The notes under the pieces were generated by a model. It had not been told where the DNA came from and searched no databases. It saw only the letters and a list, made by a program, of their open reading frames with translations. A stretch of 64,000 bases of DNA from Chondrilla cf. caribensis (lineage: Eukaryota; Porifera; Demospongiae; Chondrillida; Chondrillidae), in NCBI GenBank assembly GCA_964020155.1, contig OZ026546.1:2332900-2396899 (forward strand), read 5' to 3'. Below are positions 38,401-51,451 of the stretch, piece by piece; positions within the stretch are counted from its first letter, which is position 1; each line of letters opens with the position of its first letter. The translations under genes were made by a program, and so were the position numbers.

Positions 38401-40056
38401 ATTCCCTATTGGTATGTTTGCATTGTACTAAATTGGATGTACTTACAATGTTGTTTTGAAATGAATGTGTAATGAAATACTAAACTAATTTTGGATTGAG
38501 AAGAAAATATATTGGAACATAACCATCCTATACTGGGATACTGCATCATCATCATGCAATGACATCATTCTCTGTGCCTGTTTTGTTTGGATGAATTATT
38601 ATGTATACTTACTTGTATCCTGGAGCATGGGCGATAGGTGGATCATAGAGAATGGTGTACTGATATACGTGTGTGGTACAGCACAAGTCAGGTATATCAG
38701 CATGGGTCACCAGATGATTTCTATTGTTAGGTTTCGTTCAGTGAAAGCCAGGGAGTAAATTGGTAAATGCTTTTTATTATCATGTATGATATATTACATT
38801 GTACTATGTGCACAGCTATGAAAAAGTAGTCTATACCAGTACACAAGTTAGTTGTATCCTGCCTCGTTTATTGTAGTACAATTATTTTAAATTATTTATT
38901 CTTCATTTTTTATCAGTTGAGTTTTAATTAATGTAATAATATCCTCTTTTGCTAATTCTCTCCATAGTTGCCATTGTGGTGCCAATTGTTGCAGCCATCA
39001 TACTGGTGGTCCTTGGTGTCATCATTGTTATTGTGGTTGTCATTTGGTGTATGAAGAGAAAACATGGTGTGAAAGGTATGTAAAAGTACATGGTTACCAC
39101 TGTTACAATACATGACTAAATTTGTCTATGCGCATCTGCGAGAATTTGTTATTCCCAGTTGCAGTCATGCCATGTAATTTGTCTGCATGAGTATGTGGTA
39201 TATGGAAAACTCTTTGCTTCATAAACAATAAAGTGTAAAGGTCGAAGTTCAATTACTGCAGCATGCACATTATTATTTAATAGTAATGTGCATGTTGTAG
39301 TGCACATAACGCATTATTACAATGTAAATATACATATGTATAATAATTATACATAATAATATTATGTATATTTACATTGAAATAATGCGTTTCTATAATA
39401 ACTCCACAGAAGAAGAAAGAAATCTATCAATCGATGTCTATTTATTTGGACAATTATGCACGTCACTTGTTTGCAAATTAATTGCAACGTTTCGCCCTCT
39501 TGGGCTTCTTTAGGCAATGCTTGCAAAACTTGATAGGTGTGTAATGAAAACTTTTTCTATTGAAATCTTGCAGTTACCCTGTAATCATTTAACGTTAGTG
39601 ATAATGGAATATCAGCTGGAAGTAATGCAATATCCATTAACAGTTGATTGATTAGCAGATAATCTGTTAACCGGTAATGTGTTACTCGGATGACGTCACT
39701 TGTTACATATAGAAAAATTGTCAATTCATTTGGACATCATAGCTAGTGTATGTGATGCTTATCTTTGGGATGTAAACAATAAATCAACAATATCATGCAT
39801 GTACATAAGATTACTGTGTTGTTTTTCTGTGATTATAGCATGTCCTTGTATCAGAAAGAAAGCGAAAGAGAATGGTGGAGATCGAGATGTTATCTATGAA
39901 GATCCAGAGAAAAACAATGATACTATTAAAATGCAGTCTTCTCCTGCTTATCAGACTGTGTCTTCAGTGTGTGGTACTAATGATGACTGTTATTATTCTG
40001 GGATGACTGATGATGTCAAAATGGAGCCTTCTCCTGCTTATCAGACTGTGTCTTAA
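35445..40056 (+). CDS. G4 main part: FN3-FN3-linker-TM-tail receptor
   Basis: Exons are 35445-35711, 37565-37819, 38370-38411, 38968-39075 and 39839-40056, all with AG/GT junctions and phase 1. The first two are FN3-like (TLQWNKPDTPSD ... YNFTVTLNSG; ITWDQPSNNPPVTS ... YNFTVTPNNNCG). A 14-codon linker exon follows. The next exon is almost entirely a membrane helix (IVVPIVAAIILVVLGVII and on), ending in a basic WCMKRKHGVK. The tail has VIYEDPEK, SSPAYQTVSSV and SPAYQTVS, so one YEDP and two YQTV motifs. Exons of the same kind, inverted, form G5 at 48381-51451. The 5' end is uncertain; the Ig exon at 25993 is the best candidate. The frame is intact, so the gene may be functional. Confidence 0.78.
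36285..36615. repeat. Minisatellite, about six units of ~47-59 bp
   Basis: The units contain GGCTCGTGGGTTYGGCAAG, then TTTCCTCGTTCGTTCGGTAAATA with variations, in the intron between two FN3 exons of G4. The open frame across it reflects the repetition. Confidence 0.75.
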
Positions 40057-40370
40057 TGTGCCTTAATTTTTAGTTTGACTATGAAATTTTTGATAGGACA
40101 ATAATATTTTGTACTAAGTAACTATTTGAGCATTTTTGTAATTATTACAACATAATACATTTATAAATGATTTGTAAAGCTCTCATTACTGATGATGATG
40201 TGATGATTCACGTGTGAGCTACGTGATATGATCGAGAAAAATTACATGACATCGTACAGGACTATATAATAATTATATTTATATATATAAAGAGCATACA
40301 GTCAATTGAAATCATACACAGTCTTGTTCATAATTATATAGTCATATCTATCTATCTAGCTATATAATAT

Positions 40371-40374
<4 letters not shown>
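40057..40374. other. 3' flank of G4
   Basis: No typical AATAAA lies close to the stop. The region near 40140-40200 resembles the inverted sequence downstream of the G2 and G5 tails (7880-7960, 47790-47880). This supports common descent of the 3' ends. Confidence 0.45.

Positions 40375-40436
<62 letters not shown>
40375..40436. repeat. (AT)n then (TAA)n tail
   Basis: A simple AT run adjoining ATAATAATAATAAAAT. It is the 3' tail region of the minus-strand LINE. Confidence 0.85.
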
Positions 40437-40439
<3 letters not shown>

Positions 40440-42705
40440 AATGTGAATTCAACACTACAACACCCTAGGACAGATACAGCATTAAAATTTTGGATGCACA
40501 CACTGATTTGTTGACATAACTTTAAATAAGACAATGGGTCACTTGAAATGAGGCGTGCTCGTTTTGCGAGATCATGAATGAAATCAAGAGCGTCTGAACC
40601 AAAAGCTCCTGTTGATTCAAATGCAATCGGTTGAAAGTGATGGTTGTTTGATAACTCATTATACAGGTTGCGTTTCTTAGAGGCAGCCAAGTTTGCAACG
40701 GAACCAGCTTCACGTGAGGCCATGGTGATGTTGGATGGAGCATACGAATCCCAACAAGTCACATCCCACACCAAGGCTCGACCCTTCGCCCAAGGGGTGA
40801 CAGTTATGCCATCTGGTCTTTTGCCATCTAAACGACATAGTCCTTGTGGTTCCAAGATGGAGGGCATATTGGCACTGGACAAGGCTCGAAAAATGATATC
40901 GTTGAGTGCTGCATGCCGAGGTATTCTTCCCTTCGATCTTCTGCAACTCAAGCCATGCACTCCGGACTCATCAACATGCATTCCACAAAGTGGACAAGTG
41001 TGAGGAACGCAGAGGGCAGTACCCAGCCTCAGGCCAATGGCAACTCGGATGGTTTCATTCCCCATACGGAGACCAAGTGCAGAAGCTGGTGGAGCAGTTA
41101 GCCAAGCCGAGGCCTCCTTCTGACTGGATGCCAGCAGTCGTACTCTTGTGCCTGCATCTGCACTAGAAAGGAGAGATGCAAAACAGCCATCCACAATGGG
41201 GGAATCCCAATACTTCTGTTTGCAAGCATGAGCTCCATTAGGTGGTGCGACAGAGGACTGTGGGGAAAAGGCAGACTTCCAGGAGCAGAGTGCATCTGAC
41301 CTGAAAGGAATGACCTGGGAGTGGAGCCTCTCAGGGAGGATGGCAAGGGAAATAGATGTACAGCCCGAAGCAGAAGCCAAAAAGGCAGATGGTGCCAACA
41401 TGACTGCACTCCTTATCCCAATGCCACCAGCCGAGATCGGTAAGGAAGCCTGCTTCCAGCTTAAGTCACTAAGCTCAATATTGCATATGCTCTCAAGAAG
41501 TGACCTCTGCAATTCATCAAAGGTGGTAAGAAGGGTTGATTGGAAGCAAGGTGACGTTCTAAGAGTGTACAGAAGTTTAGGGAGGGAAAAGGCATTCCGG
41601 AGCAGGCAGAGGGCATCGTGGGTGTTCAAAAGCTTCAGCCTCTCACCGAGGGTTCGAAGCTCAAAGATTTTCTTTTCCAGAATGAAATTGATTGACTCAA
41701 TGGAGCCAATGGGAGATCCCAAGAGGGTCACCTTGTGTCCTGATATTTCGCGGATGGAGGGGAATAAGGTGACAAATTCTTCTCTATGAGAGTTGTTGGA
41801 ACAGATGAATTCTGACTTGCTTTGGTTGAGTGTAAGCCCAAGAAAATGAGCATTACTTTCCAAATAATGCAAGTCTGCGGACACATCATCCAAAGACCCC
41901 CCAATGGATCCATCATCTAGATAGAATACTACCAGCTCCGATTTCAGTGAACAGATTAAATCATGTAAGGCGATACAGAATAAAAGGGGGCCTAAAGGGT
42001 CCCCCTGTTGGACACCCTCACATGAATTTATGGTGTACTTGTCAAAAAACAACAAGGAAGGCTGACAGTATGCGGAAAAGGCAAGTGGGTATATGGCTGG
42101 GGCTTTCTCCAGAGTGTTGGCCAACATCAGATCTCGGCGAATGCTGTTAAATGCGTTTTGAAAGTCGAGCTTCACCAGGAAGCTGTTCTCATCCAATCCT
42201 TGCACATAAGACCTAGCTGCATGGACGGCAGATTCTGCACCTAATGGGACACCAAAACCCAGCTGCCTTGGATAGAGAAAAGAGCTGAGCTCCTCTTTCA
42301 CCTCTGCGCAAGCACACTTGGCAACTAGCCTCCGTAAAGTGCAACCTACAGTGATAGGGCGTATGCCCCCATCAGCCTTATTGAGACCAATTAGCTTCGC
42401 TCCAAAAAAGTACGGGCGAGCAGGGACAGGGACACCTCCTGCAATGACCATGTTGGTGAAGTCCGTCAGAGAGGTAAGTAGGTTGGAGGAGCCCACACCT
42501 AGGCTAGGGCACAGGAGATCCTTCAGATGTTGAGGAAGTAGACCGTCCTGGCCTCCTGCAGAGACTGAGGGGAAAGAATAGACAGCTTTACGGACTGAAA
42601 CGGAAGATATCACTAGGCCAGGAGAATCAGAGGGACACGACTGAGGTAGGGAGGTATCTGGATGCGAGGGTGGATGTTTTTTCTGTAAAGCATCCAAGGA
42701 TGTTT
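40437..42705 (-). mobile_element. Non-LTR retrotransposon with RT, zinc knuckle and nuclease-like domain
   Basis: A single frame of ~775 codons opens at 42697 (with TTG, so the true start lies in missing 5' sequence). RT shows KLDFQNAFNSIRRD (Asp ~178), GVQQGDPLGPLLF and FYLDDGS (~258-264). C-terminal to it are CPLC..H...C (Cys ~568, ~571, His ~581, Cys ~585), GKRPDG (~625-630) and LVWDVT (Asp ~645). This looks like a PD-(D/E)XK restriction-like endonuclease as in R2-type elements. The last codons run into the tail repeat. No frame damage is seen. The 5' boundary is formed by an inverted copy of its own 3' end (42710-43090). Confidence 0.8.
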
Positions 42706-42709
42706 CATC

Positions 42710-43125
42710 CTGTCACCCCTTGGGCGAAGGGTCGAGCCTTGGTGTGGGATGTGACTTGTTGGGATTCGTATGCTCCATCCAACATCACCATGGCCTCACG
42801 TGAAGCTGGTTCCGTTGCAAACTTGGCTGCCTCTAAGAAACGCAACCTGTATAATGAGTTATCAAACAACCATCACTTTCAACCGATTGCATTTGAATCA
42901 ACAGGAGCTTTTGGTTCAGACGCTCTTGATTTCATTCATGATCTCGCAAAACGAGCACGCCTCATTTCAAGTGACCCATTGTCTTATTTAAAGTTATGTC
43001 AACAAATCAGTGTGTGCATCCAAAATTTTAATGCTGTATCTGTCCTAGGGTGTTGTAGTGTTTGAATTCACATTTTATTATTATTGTATGTTATGTATAT
43101 ATTTATAATAATAATAATAAAAAAA
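42710..43125 (+). mobile_element. Inverted copy of the LINE 3' end
   Basis: 42710-43075 mirrors 40438-40803 with no difference by eye. It encodes the same last ~115 residues (from VTPWAKGRALVWD to VLGCCSV) and then its own tail of TAA and A runs. Having its own 3' tail argues for a second, heavily 5'-truncated insertion in the opposite direction, rather than simple twin priming. Confidence 0.85.
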
Positions 43126-43138
43126 AAAAAAAATAAAA

Positions 43139-43210
<72 letters not shown>
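43126..43210. repeat. (AT)n microsatellite
   Basis: An A-rich run followed by about 65 bp of AT dinucleotides, next to the inverted LINE copy. Confidence 0.9.
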
Positions 43211-43214
<4 letters not shown>

Positions 43215-45895
43215 TATGTACATACAGGCTGCATAATATTGTGTATGCAGCCTGTATGACAATTAAATGTACTGTGCAATACTAAAATTGATCATTGTAT
43301 TGTATCATATGCATGGAATTGAAAAAAGGTAAGTTCTCCGTGATATTCTATATGCAATTTTGTGTTCTCTTCAAGAAATTTTAAAGTTAAGGTACGTATA
43401 TGTGGGTAAAATTTAAGGTGAACATTAAATTTGGTTTCACTTAATTATGAAGTTATCATCTTTCACATTATCTTAAGCTTGTAATCATCTCTTTTCATCC
43501 CTATAAAGGTGTATAGAATAAACAGTCGATAATCCGACATCAGTTATTGGACTCCCAGCTCAGAAACTTTGAAGTACTGAAATTGTGACTTCGAATAAGG
43601 ATCATTATTTTAGGCCTCTATAAGTTGGCAAATTGTACGTACTATGAAGTATGTACTTTGCGATAAGGACGATTAGACGGCATGTCTGAAGCAATCGATA
43701 TTCAAATTATCTTCGAATTCATTACTAGCAGATACAACCTTGATCTCTAATATGTACAAGCTACAAGGTAGAAGGTTACTTACAATTATTTCTGTGGGAC
43801 GTTTTTCACAGATTTTGCAAATATCAATTTTGATTCTTTTACTTATACTAAAAGAACCAGCTTATAACAAATACAAGGAGTATTCTCAATTCTCTTGCTG
43901 CATTCTTGGTCAATTAGTCTTCTGCACTAAGTACATTTACCATGTACCAACCCAAGAAGGAATTTATCTACTACATGTAACATATTATAGAAAGTAGATT
44001 GCATCCACCACCTTCTTCCTCTAAACCCTAATGTCACTTGTCTGGTGCTAAAAAGGTATGTCATTGTATATGAAATGGCCTGTTCTACCCTATCTAACTG
44101 AAGATTTATCTGCAAAGGACATTTGATTACTGATTGCCTTTTCTGAATGTAAAAATGAATTTTTAACGTTTTCAATTTAATGGTGATAGATTGCAACGCA
44201 CGCAATTTAGCATGTATACAATGCATGCAAATGTCTGTTTCAAAAATGTCCAGTAACAAGCACATAGGCAAACAGACCCACACGTCGGACTGTTGAACCC
44301 ACTAGCTGTTTCGGTAGTGCTCATATGTATGTATTCTCAGTCCAGTATGGGTGTGTCCTCTGTTTTGTGAGTAGTGCCATTATGTGTGCTAAATTTGCAA
44401 CTACAATACATACTGTATTATATACGGAGTGTATATTGTATCTTTAATGTTGTATATTAATTTTGGTTTTTATCATTATTATAAGGGCAAATATTTAAAT
44501 TACCTGATTACCAACTGGTGGAGTGTGCAGAACCTGTTGCCTAGTAACAGAATTTATATGTATATTGGATGGAACCAATACACAGGGAATTGTGTGCTTA
44601 TTCGAGAGTCTATCATATGTGGTGTGAAGTTCAAATTCATAAACTCTTGGCTGTCCTTTCAATTACATATTTCTGGTACATTGTTCAGTACAATTGTACA
44701 TACATTTATGCATCTCGATAAGTGATATTGTCACTTAAGATCAGAGGACGACTGGAGTACAATCACGATGTACCGGGGTACAGCATTGACTGTATTCAAT
44801 TTAGTGATTATTAGTTTTACTAATGTTTAGTGAAATTACGCACATGTACACAATAAGTTCATCCATTTTGTAGTCTCCCAACTCATTGTATCACATATAC
44901 CCAAACACAGGCTTAAGTACTATTGCTTGCACCATACACAGTGCATAATATTATGGTAACCAGTGTTGTTACATTGTACATTTTGACTACATTCTTTGGT
45001 TTAGGTATGGTGTACGCTGTATAGGAAGAATAGTGTATGTATTTGCTGTACATACAGATTGTGTTGAAGGGTTCCTAATGCTCTCTGTGTAAATTTTCCT
45101 TATAAGTCAACACTTTATGAGGAAAACTGTGATATAGGATAGGATAAGCTAGGATAGTTTATTTAACCTTTAGCCAGAGGCTACTATTCTAAGCACCCAG
45201 TAAATCACAATACATAAAATAAAAGACTAAAGTAAAAGAGATTGATGATAATTTAAAGAATGGTAATGTTCAATGGAAAATAACATGCAGCAAGAATATT
45301 ATTAGTTTATTTTTACATAACATTTCTAGCAATATTGGACAAAATTTGATCATGAAAATACAATTAAAGAGTGTATAATAGGCTCTGCTAAGTTCAGGGT
45401 TATCAACTACTGATTTTCTATTGTATTGTTTATTACAATTTCAGAGCACAGTATAATATCATAATATAGACAATACAAACTATTCTCTGTTTCTCAGTAT
45501 GTACAGTCCAGACTATGACTATATGAACCTATACATTTCTGGATTGAAGGGTTCTGTTTGGAGACATTACACAGTATATATAAGTGAATTGATGTTCACC
45601 TGACACATAGTGTAGTTCTTTGAGGATTGTGTTTGTATATATTCACTTGACTACAGCTATTTTCATAACTTCTATTGAAATTGAAAATACTTGTCTTTTG
45701 TTGTCTGTGAAGTAGCACAAGACAATGTGTAGGTTGAGTGTCACCATATATAGCCAGTAGTGTGTGAATAGAGCGTGGGAACATAGCAGCACATTGAGTG
45801 TGTTATACCAGTGACTATGTCCTGTATAGTCTTATAGAGCCATACTCTTATAAAGGCCTGACTATGCTGGACTGTGTCTTATTAGCACTCTATGT
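43211..45895. other. Spacer between the inverted halves of the cluster
   Basis: 44330-45130 is a second copy of the G4-intron repeat (33.88-35.28 kb). 45135-45205 resembles, on the minus strand, the SINE 3' domain with a GGATA-type tail. No gene was recognised. Confidence 0.5.
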
Positions 45896-46135
45896 ATGTT
45901 CATTGGCAGTGGACAAGGCCCAAAGAATGACATTTTAATCTTTGGCAACCCAGGCCATGAACTTGTGACTCATCAAAATGCATTCCACAACGGAGGTGAG
46001 GAACACAAAGGCTAGTCCCCAGCCTCAGAAAACAGCAACTTGGACGGTATCTATCTCCATAGGGAGACCAAGAGTAGAAACAGGTTGGACAGTTAGCCAA
46101 GTGAAGCCTCCTGTTGGGATGATGTTCTGTCATCC
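45896..46135 (-). pseudogene. LINE relic (zinc-knuckle region)
   Basis: The minus strand reads LRLGTSLCVPHLRCGMHF, then DESQVHGLGCQR. This matches the region around residues 557-588 of the element at 40437-42705, with small deletions and shifted frames on either side. Confidence 0.7.
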
Positions 46136-46459
46136 TTAAACAAATCTGTACAAAGGGCCTTTGGAGGTCAGATGCTATAAGGATCTAGCTGTCTTTGAGG
46201 GCAAAATGATTGAACCTCTCTCCTTCATCTTTACATCATGCACAATGTGTACACCTGACATCATGTATGAAAAGTATTATTATTATAAGTATGACATACA
46301 GTTAGAACTCAATTCCTGCATTTACATAAAATACAAAGAAATCAGAAGAGAATCCACCATTGGCTATTTTATCATCCAATATTATTTCAAATATGGATTA
46401 GCCTGCCACTTCCCTGAAAGTTATCTTCCATACTTGTGCATGTTTACACACTTATATAC

Positions 46460-47230
46460 CACACACATACACACACAAAACTACATTCATATCTGCAGAA
46501 TACTTCAGGGTTGTAGGAATAGGTCAGCTATAGAGTTGTTCAAAGGTATAAACGTATTTGGATTCATATACCAGGCCTATACCATATCTAATATTGTTTA
46601 TATATTATACCCTTCATATATCTTATATACCTTAGAATTACCAAAGTGATATACGGAAATACATACCTTATATCTATCCAATGATCTTGGTGAGGGTCTG
46701 GCTCTACAAGTCTATATAGGACACAGTAACTGGTACAATACACTCACTACACAGACATGTTCTCATATTTCATCCATGCACTACTAGCTATATTAAGGTG
46801 ACACTACATGTACACATTGTCAAGTGGTGCTTCACAACAAATGACAAGCTATTTTAATTTCAATATAAGCTGTAAGTTTTGAGCTGTAGTGGACTAAATG
46901 AACGCAAGCCTCAAAGAACTTATTAACTGTGTGTCAGGTGACCACTTGTTTGTGGAAGCTCTCTAAACAGAACACTTTAATCCAATAACATCACAGCTTA
47001 CTTTGGGTTCCACTTTCAGCATACGATTTATGACATAATGTATAATAAAATATAAAATAATATAATATAGTCGTATTTTATAATAGAGAGCATAACAACT
47101 ACGTACGTACATAACATACTATATATAACATAAAAGCCTGGACTGTATGTACACACTGAGAAACAGAGGATGTAATCTGGGCTATAAATCAAAGTACCTA
47201 CCTACTGACACACAATGATCAATCCACCAT
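46460..47230. repeat. Duplicated block B1 (copy of 6500-7340)
   Basis: Collinear with the earlier block. An (AT)n run at 47323-47368 follows it. Confidence 0.8.
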
Positions 47231-47322
47231 TTGACCAACTGGCAACATGTACTGTATTGAGTAGAAATGAATGCATTTACTTTTCCCTGCATTCATTGAA
47301 CAAAACTTCACTAAACCAGCCA

Positions 47323-47372
<50 letters not shown>

Positions 47373-48003
47373 ACATTATTCACATTAAATAAATAATACT
47401 CTAACTCAAAATAGCAATAACAATAAAAAAATCTGTACCTGTCCATAAAATTGACTGACTGAATTAATAGACTTTCTTTCAGTCCTTGCAAACCATTGCA
47501 CACTGCACAGTACCAAAGAGATCCAGACACAATCATTGCATACAGAGATGATCATGAAATATTTCGGTCATACATAATATTAATGTTCATAATATTATAC
47601 AATAATGACCATGGATGTATATTATTGTTTTGAAATGAAGAGTGTGTACGTACCCTTTCAAAATTCATGTATATTTTCAATTTAATACAATAAACCAATA
47701 TTCATTATAATAGTACATTTGTCATACAGGCTGCAACTGCATATATATTATGAATGCTCTCAATATTATATGTATAGTCCTATAATTATTATACTCATAT
47801 CATGCAGCTCACAAGGAATTCATCATCAGCATCATGCAGGTTATTGTACTATTATCAATTGAGAGCTTTACAAATCATGTATAAATAAATGTCTTATAGT
47901 TTGTACATAATAATATTATTGCAGAAAACGGTCAACTAGCTACATGGTACAAAATTTTATATAATATGTGTCCCAGTGTCCCTAAATTACATAGTCGAAC
48001 AGA

Positions 48004-48150
48004 AATTTAAGGCACATTAGAACACAGTCTGATAAGCAGGAGAAGGCTCCATTTTGACATCATCAGTCACTACAGGATAATAATAGTCATCTTTACTACC
48101 ACATACTGAAGACACAGTCTGATAAGCAGGAGAAGACTGCATTATAATAG
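48004..48150 (-). pseudogene. Stranded 3' half of the G5 tail exon
   Basis: Past the insertion, the original exon continues on the minus strand as MQSSPAYQTVSSVCGSKDD, then a DYYYPVVTDDVKME stretch and SPAYQTVF before TAA. The frame is intact but is cut off by the stop inside the insertion. These are the two YQTV motifs lost from G5. Confidence 0.75.
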
Positions 48151-48413
48151 TTGAATTCAATCAGGGATAATGAAGTGGTCAAGCGAGTGATTGCTATGTG
48201 GAGATTGCGGGAAGATTTGTTAGTTTAGCCAGCCTTATCTATAGATTTCGATGTACCTGCTACTTTCTTATGTCACTCCCTTGGAGTTTGTCCTCGTTAT
48301 TTAATTTTATTTTCACCTGAGTGTTTATCTATGTATGTACATTTACTTATATATATGTGTAGTGCTGTTTTGGGGAAACCCTACCAAAGCACTGTAATAT
48401 CTAATAATAATAA
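48151..48413 (+). mobile_element. Short LINE-like 3' fragment in the G5 tail exon
   Basis: About 263 bp ending in TAATAATAATAAA, flanked by AATAG (48146-48150 and 48414-48418). This looks like a 5'-truncated non-LTR insert with target duplication. The plus strand opens with a short frame (NEVVKRVIAMWRLREDLL) that could be an RT protein C-terminus. It is absent from the G2 and G4 tail exons. Confidence 0.7.
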
Positions 48414-51400
48414 AATAGTATCATTGCGTTTTTCCGGATCTTCATAGACAACATCTCCATCTCCACCATTCTCTTTTTCTTCCTTTTTGAGACAAAGACA
48501 GGCTATAATCACAAAAAACAAAAGTCATATATTTTATGTACTTACACCACATTGTAGAATTATCACAATTACAAGCTAATTCTTAAAACCACTATTAATG
48601 TATTATATATACAGTGCACAGAAATATTTTTAGGAATGTATAAACAGTGCACGTTGTGAAGGGAAATGGCTGCCGGTGAGGAACTTCGTAAATATAATCT
48701 GTCACCTCTACCTGGTGCTACCAGCGAAGTATGGAAATATTTTGGGTTTGAGAGTAAGTATGGAAGCTCGTCGACCGCCGCAAGGTAAGCACTGAAAAGT
48801 AGCAGAATAGATACAGAAAAGCGCTGCATATGCATATAATAATAATGTATATAATATATATATATATATATAATATACATATATATAATATAGATATAAT
48901 GTATATAATAATAATACATGTAATAGTTATATCCTGCCTAGGTGTGCTGTAGCAGATATAATGTGCTAATTGATTACCGAGGGCGAAGTGAATACCTTAT
49001 ATCCTGGCGTGGTGAATGATAGACAATTTATACTGCAAATATGCGCATAGCTCAATACAACATATTATCTGCAATAGAAATGTGTTTACTAATTTGAGTT
49101 TTAATTAGCTGTGTAACTTGCGTGCTGTTTCTTTTTGCTTATGCTATTAGTATTACTTGCAGGGTAATGTCAATTCAATGAAAGTGTCACTTTGATTCCC
49201 AATAATTTAAATTCCACCAATACTTCAGGTATATTGTGATACTCTCCTAAGGTATCGTGATATGCAGAAAAGGTCATTAGCGCCCAGCACTACTATTAAT
49301 ATGTATCACATAGACTTATGATGTTTGAATTTATGTTCGAATGATTTGGCACATTCCCACTCATTCTAGATGTAACAATTAAGTGAGGTCGTTTGATAAA
49401 CAAGTGACTGGTTAACAGACTATTCATTCATGAATTAACAGTTAAGGGACATTGTGTTACTCCCACCCAGTATTCCATTATCACTAACAGTTAATTGATT
49501 ACAGGGTAACCGACACCAATTTACCTTTCTTATGATCTGTACAGTAATGACATTTTATATATTATTTGAAAGTGAAGAATCATCAAATAGCATCAATTCC
49601 TGTTTATCTTTTACATAAAAGAAGCCTTAGTTGCATGCCATCAAAAGTACGCAGTACAAAGAATATAACAAAGCATTTTTATTACAAATTACCTAGGTAT
49701 TGGGTACATGTAATATTGTAAACATATAATAATACGTATATCAGATATTGAAAATGATATAGAGGCAATACTGTCTTTATAGTACAAAAAAATCAGTTTA
49801 CGAAATTGTAGAAGATATGGTGGTGAGAGTTGGTTCACATATTCTTTCGTATGAATGTTTTATATGGAATGCTGGAATGGCTAGTGTGCTATTGCAATGT
49901 GAGCATATACCCAGCATTGTACCCTCATGTGTAATATAGTGTGTACAGGGCTGTGATTAAACTTCACCCTTTACACTTCATTGTTTACATGGGACATTCA
50001 CAAGACAGAAGCTTCCGGCTTACACCATGTTAACGGTTGGGCTAATTATGCAGAATCACCAGAATTAGGAGAAACTATGTATTCTTGCAGATGCAAGTAG
50101 ACAAATTCCGTCATGTAACGTAAGCAGTAACCAAGCACCTTTACATACCTTTCACACCATGCTTTTTCTTCATACACCAAATGACAACCACAATAACAAT
50201 GATGACAACAAGGACCACCAGTATGATGGCTGCAACAATCGGCACCACAATGATAACTATGGGGAGAATACAGAACATAGGATAAAAGATCTATCTGTAT
50301 TGTTTCTAAATTGTTTTATTGTAAAAGTACATAAGTAATCATTATAGCTGATATAAAATTTACACATAGCTGTACGCATAGTTCAATATAAAATATCATA
50401 CACAATAGAACGTTCTCCAATTTCCTGCCTGGTTCTCACTCAATTAACCTAACAATGGAGTTGTCTGGTGACCTGTACTGATATATCTGACCTGTGCTGT
50501 ACCACCTGTGGCAGCACACCTTTCTCTTCAATCCATCTGTCAATCACTCATACACCAGGGTACACATAGGTATACATAAATAATTTATCCTAACAATTAG
50601 CCACAGAGAATTAATGTTGCCATTGCACGAATGGCCAGTATCCCAGTATATTATATTCTAATACATGGTTTACTCATTATAATTCATTAGTTTAGTGTTT
50701 TCATGACACATATACTCCAACACATGCTGTAACACATGGTAAGTACATGCAGTAATTCAGTACAATGCAAACATACCAATAGAGAGTCCGTAAAGTTCTG
50801 TTGTACCAGGACCTGCAGTAATGATTGAGAAGGTGAACATATGAACACAACACAAAAATGATACAGAGAGGGAGATTAGTGCACATGGCCTGTGCAAGGC
50901 TAGTATGAGTTAAGTTGGGCCCAGGCGTAACATTGGTGATGTTCCTAACTCTCAACAACATAAAAAAAAAGATTGAGAATTAAAAAGTTTCTAAGTCCAA
51001 AACAGGAATATTCCAGTTACTCTTGAAGTACAAAATTGAACCACTGGATTGAAGGCTCTGTATGATAAGGTGGGGATGGCAACCGACTTAACACAGTTAA
51101 TAGGAATACTACCCAAAAATATAATTATTTATGCATACTTTAAAATATGTACAAGTAAACAATAGATAAACCTACTTGTAATAATAGTAATACCACGTGT
51201 TACAGATTTTGCATCACCCACTCCACAGTTGTTAAATGGGGTAACTGTAAAATTATACTCTGCACCGGAGACTAGTCCGTCAATTCCACATGGACAAGTG
51301 CAATATGCAATAGTCCCACAGTCTGGTGTTGATGTGGGACAGTAGGTGACTGTAAATGTGGCCAGAGTAGTATTAGAAAGTTGTTCCCAGGTAACCTCTA

Positions 51401-51451
51401 CACTTGTATCTGTCATAACTTCTACACCAACAGTCCCAAGCTGAGGTATTC
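48381..51451 (-). CDS. G5 main part: FN3-linker-TM-tail, tail truncated by insertion
   Basis: Exons in transcript order are 51451-51176 (FN3: VEVTWEQLSN, FTVTYCPTSTPDCG, YNFTVTPFNNCG), 50812-50777 (12-codon linker), 50256-50149 (membrane helix, 108 nt like G4) and 48502-48381 (tail). All junctions are phase 1. The tail reads Cys-Leu-Cys, a Lys/Glu-rich stretch, VVYEDPEK, then runs into the inserted element and stops at TAG 48381. It keeps the YEDP motif but loses both YQTV motifs, which survive beyond the insertion at 48004-48150. The rest of the frame is intact. Upstream FN3 exons at 53.2-54.0 kb are dead. A truncated receptor could still reach the membrane. Confidence 0.68.
48600..49292 (+). 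mobile_element. Second copy of the hAT-type element, left end deleted
   Basis: The 8-bp duplication CTATTAAT is present on both sides (48592-48599 and 49293-49300). The right TIR CCCAGCACTA remains, but the left TIR and ~80 bp are gone. The BED-finger-like exon starts at ATG 48666 (KYNLSPLPGATSEVWKYFGF) and ends at a GTAAGC donor near 48784. Shared with block A2, so the insertion predates the block duplication. Confidence 0.75.

Larger units (their letters stand above)
47690..49725. repeat. Duplicated block B2 (copy of 7800-9375)
   Basis: It carries the G5 tail exon and the hAT-type element in the same order as block A2, plus extra sequence near 48800-49080 and the insertion at 48151-48413. 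Confidence 0.85.

Noticed and set aside
41310..41789. A 159-codon plus-strand frame
   Set aside because: Antisense shadow of the second LINE.
40370..42697. Reading the 775-codon frame as a complete LINE protein
   Set aside because: The frame begins at a TTG just inside the junction with the inverted copy, and its last codons are the AT/TAA tail repeat. The true N-terminus is missing.
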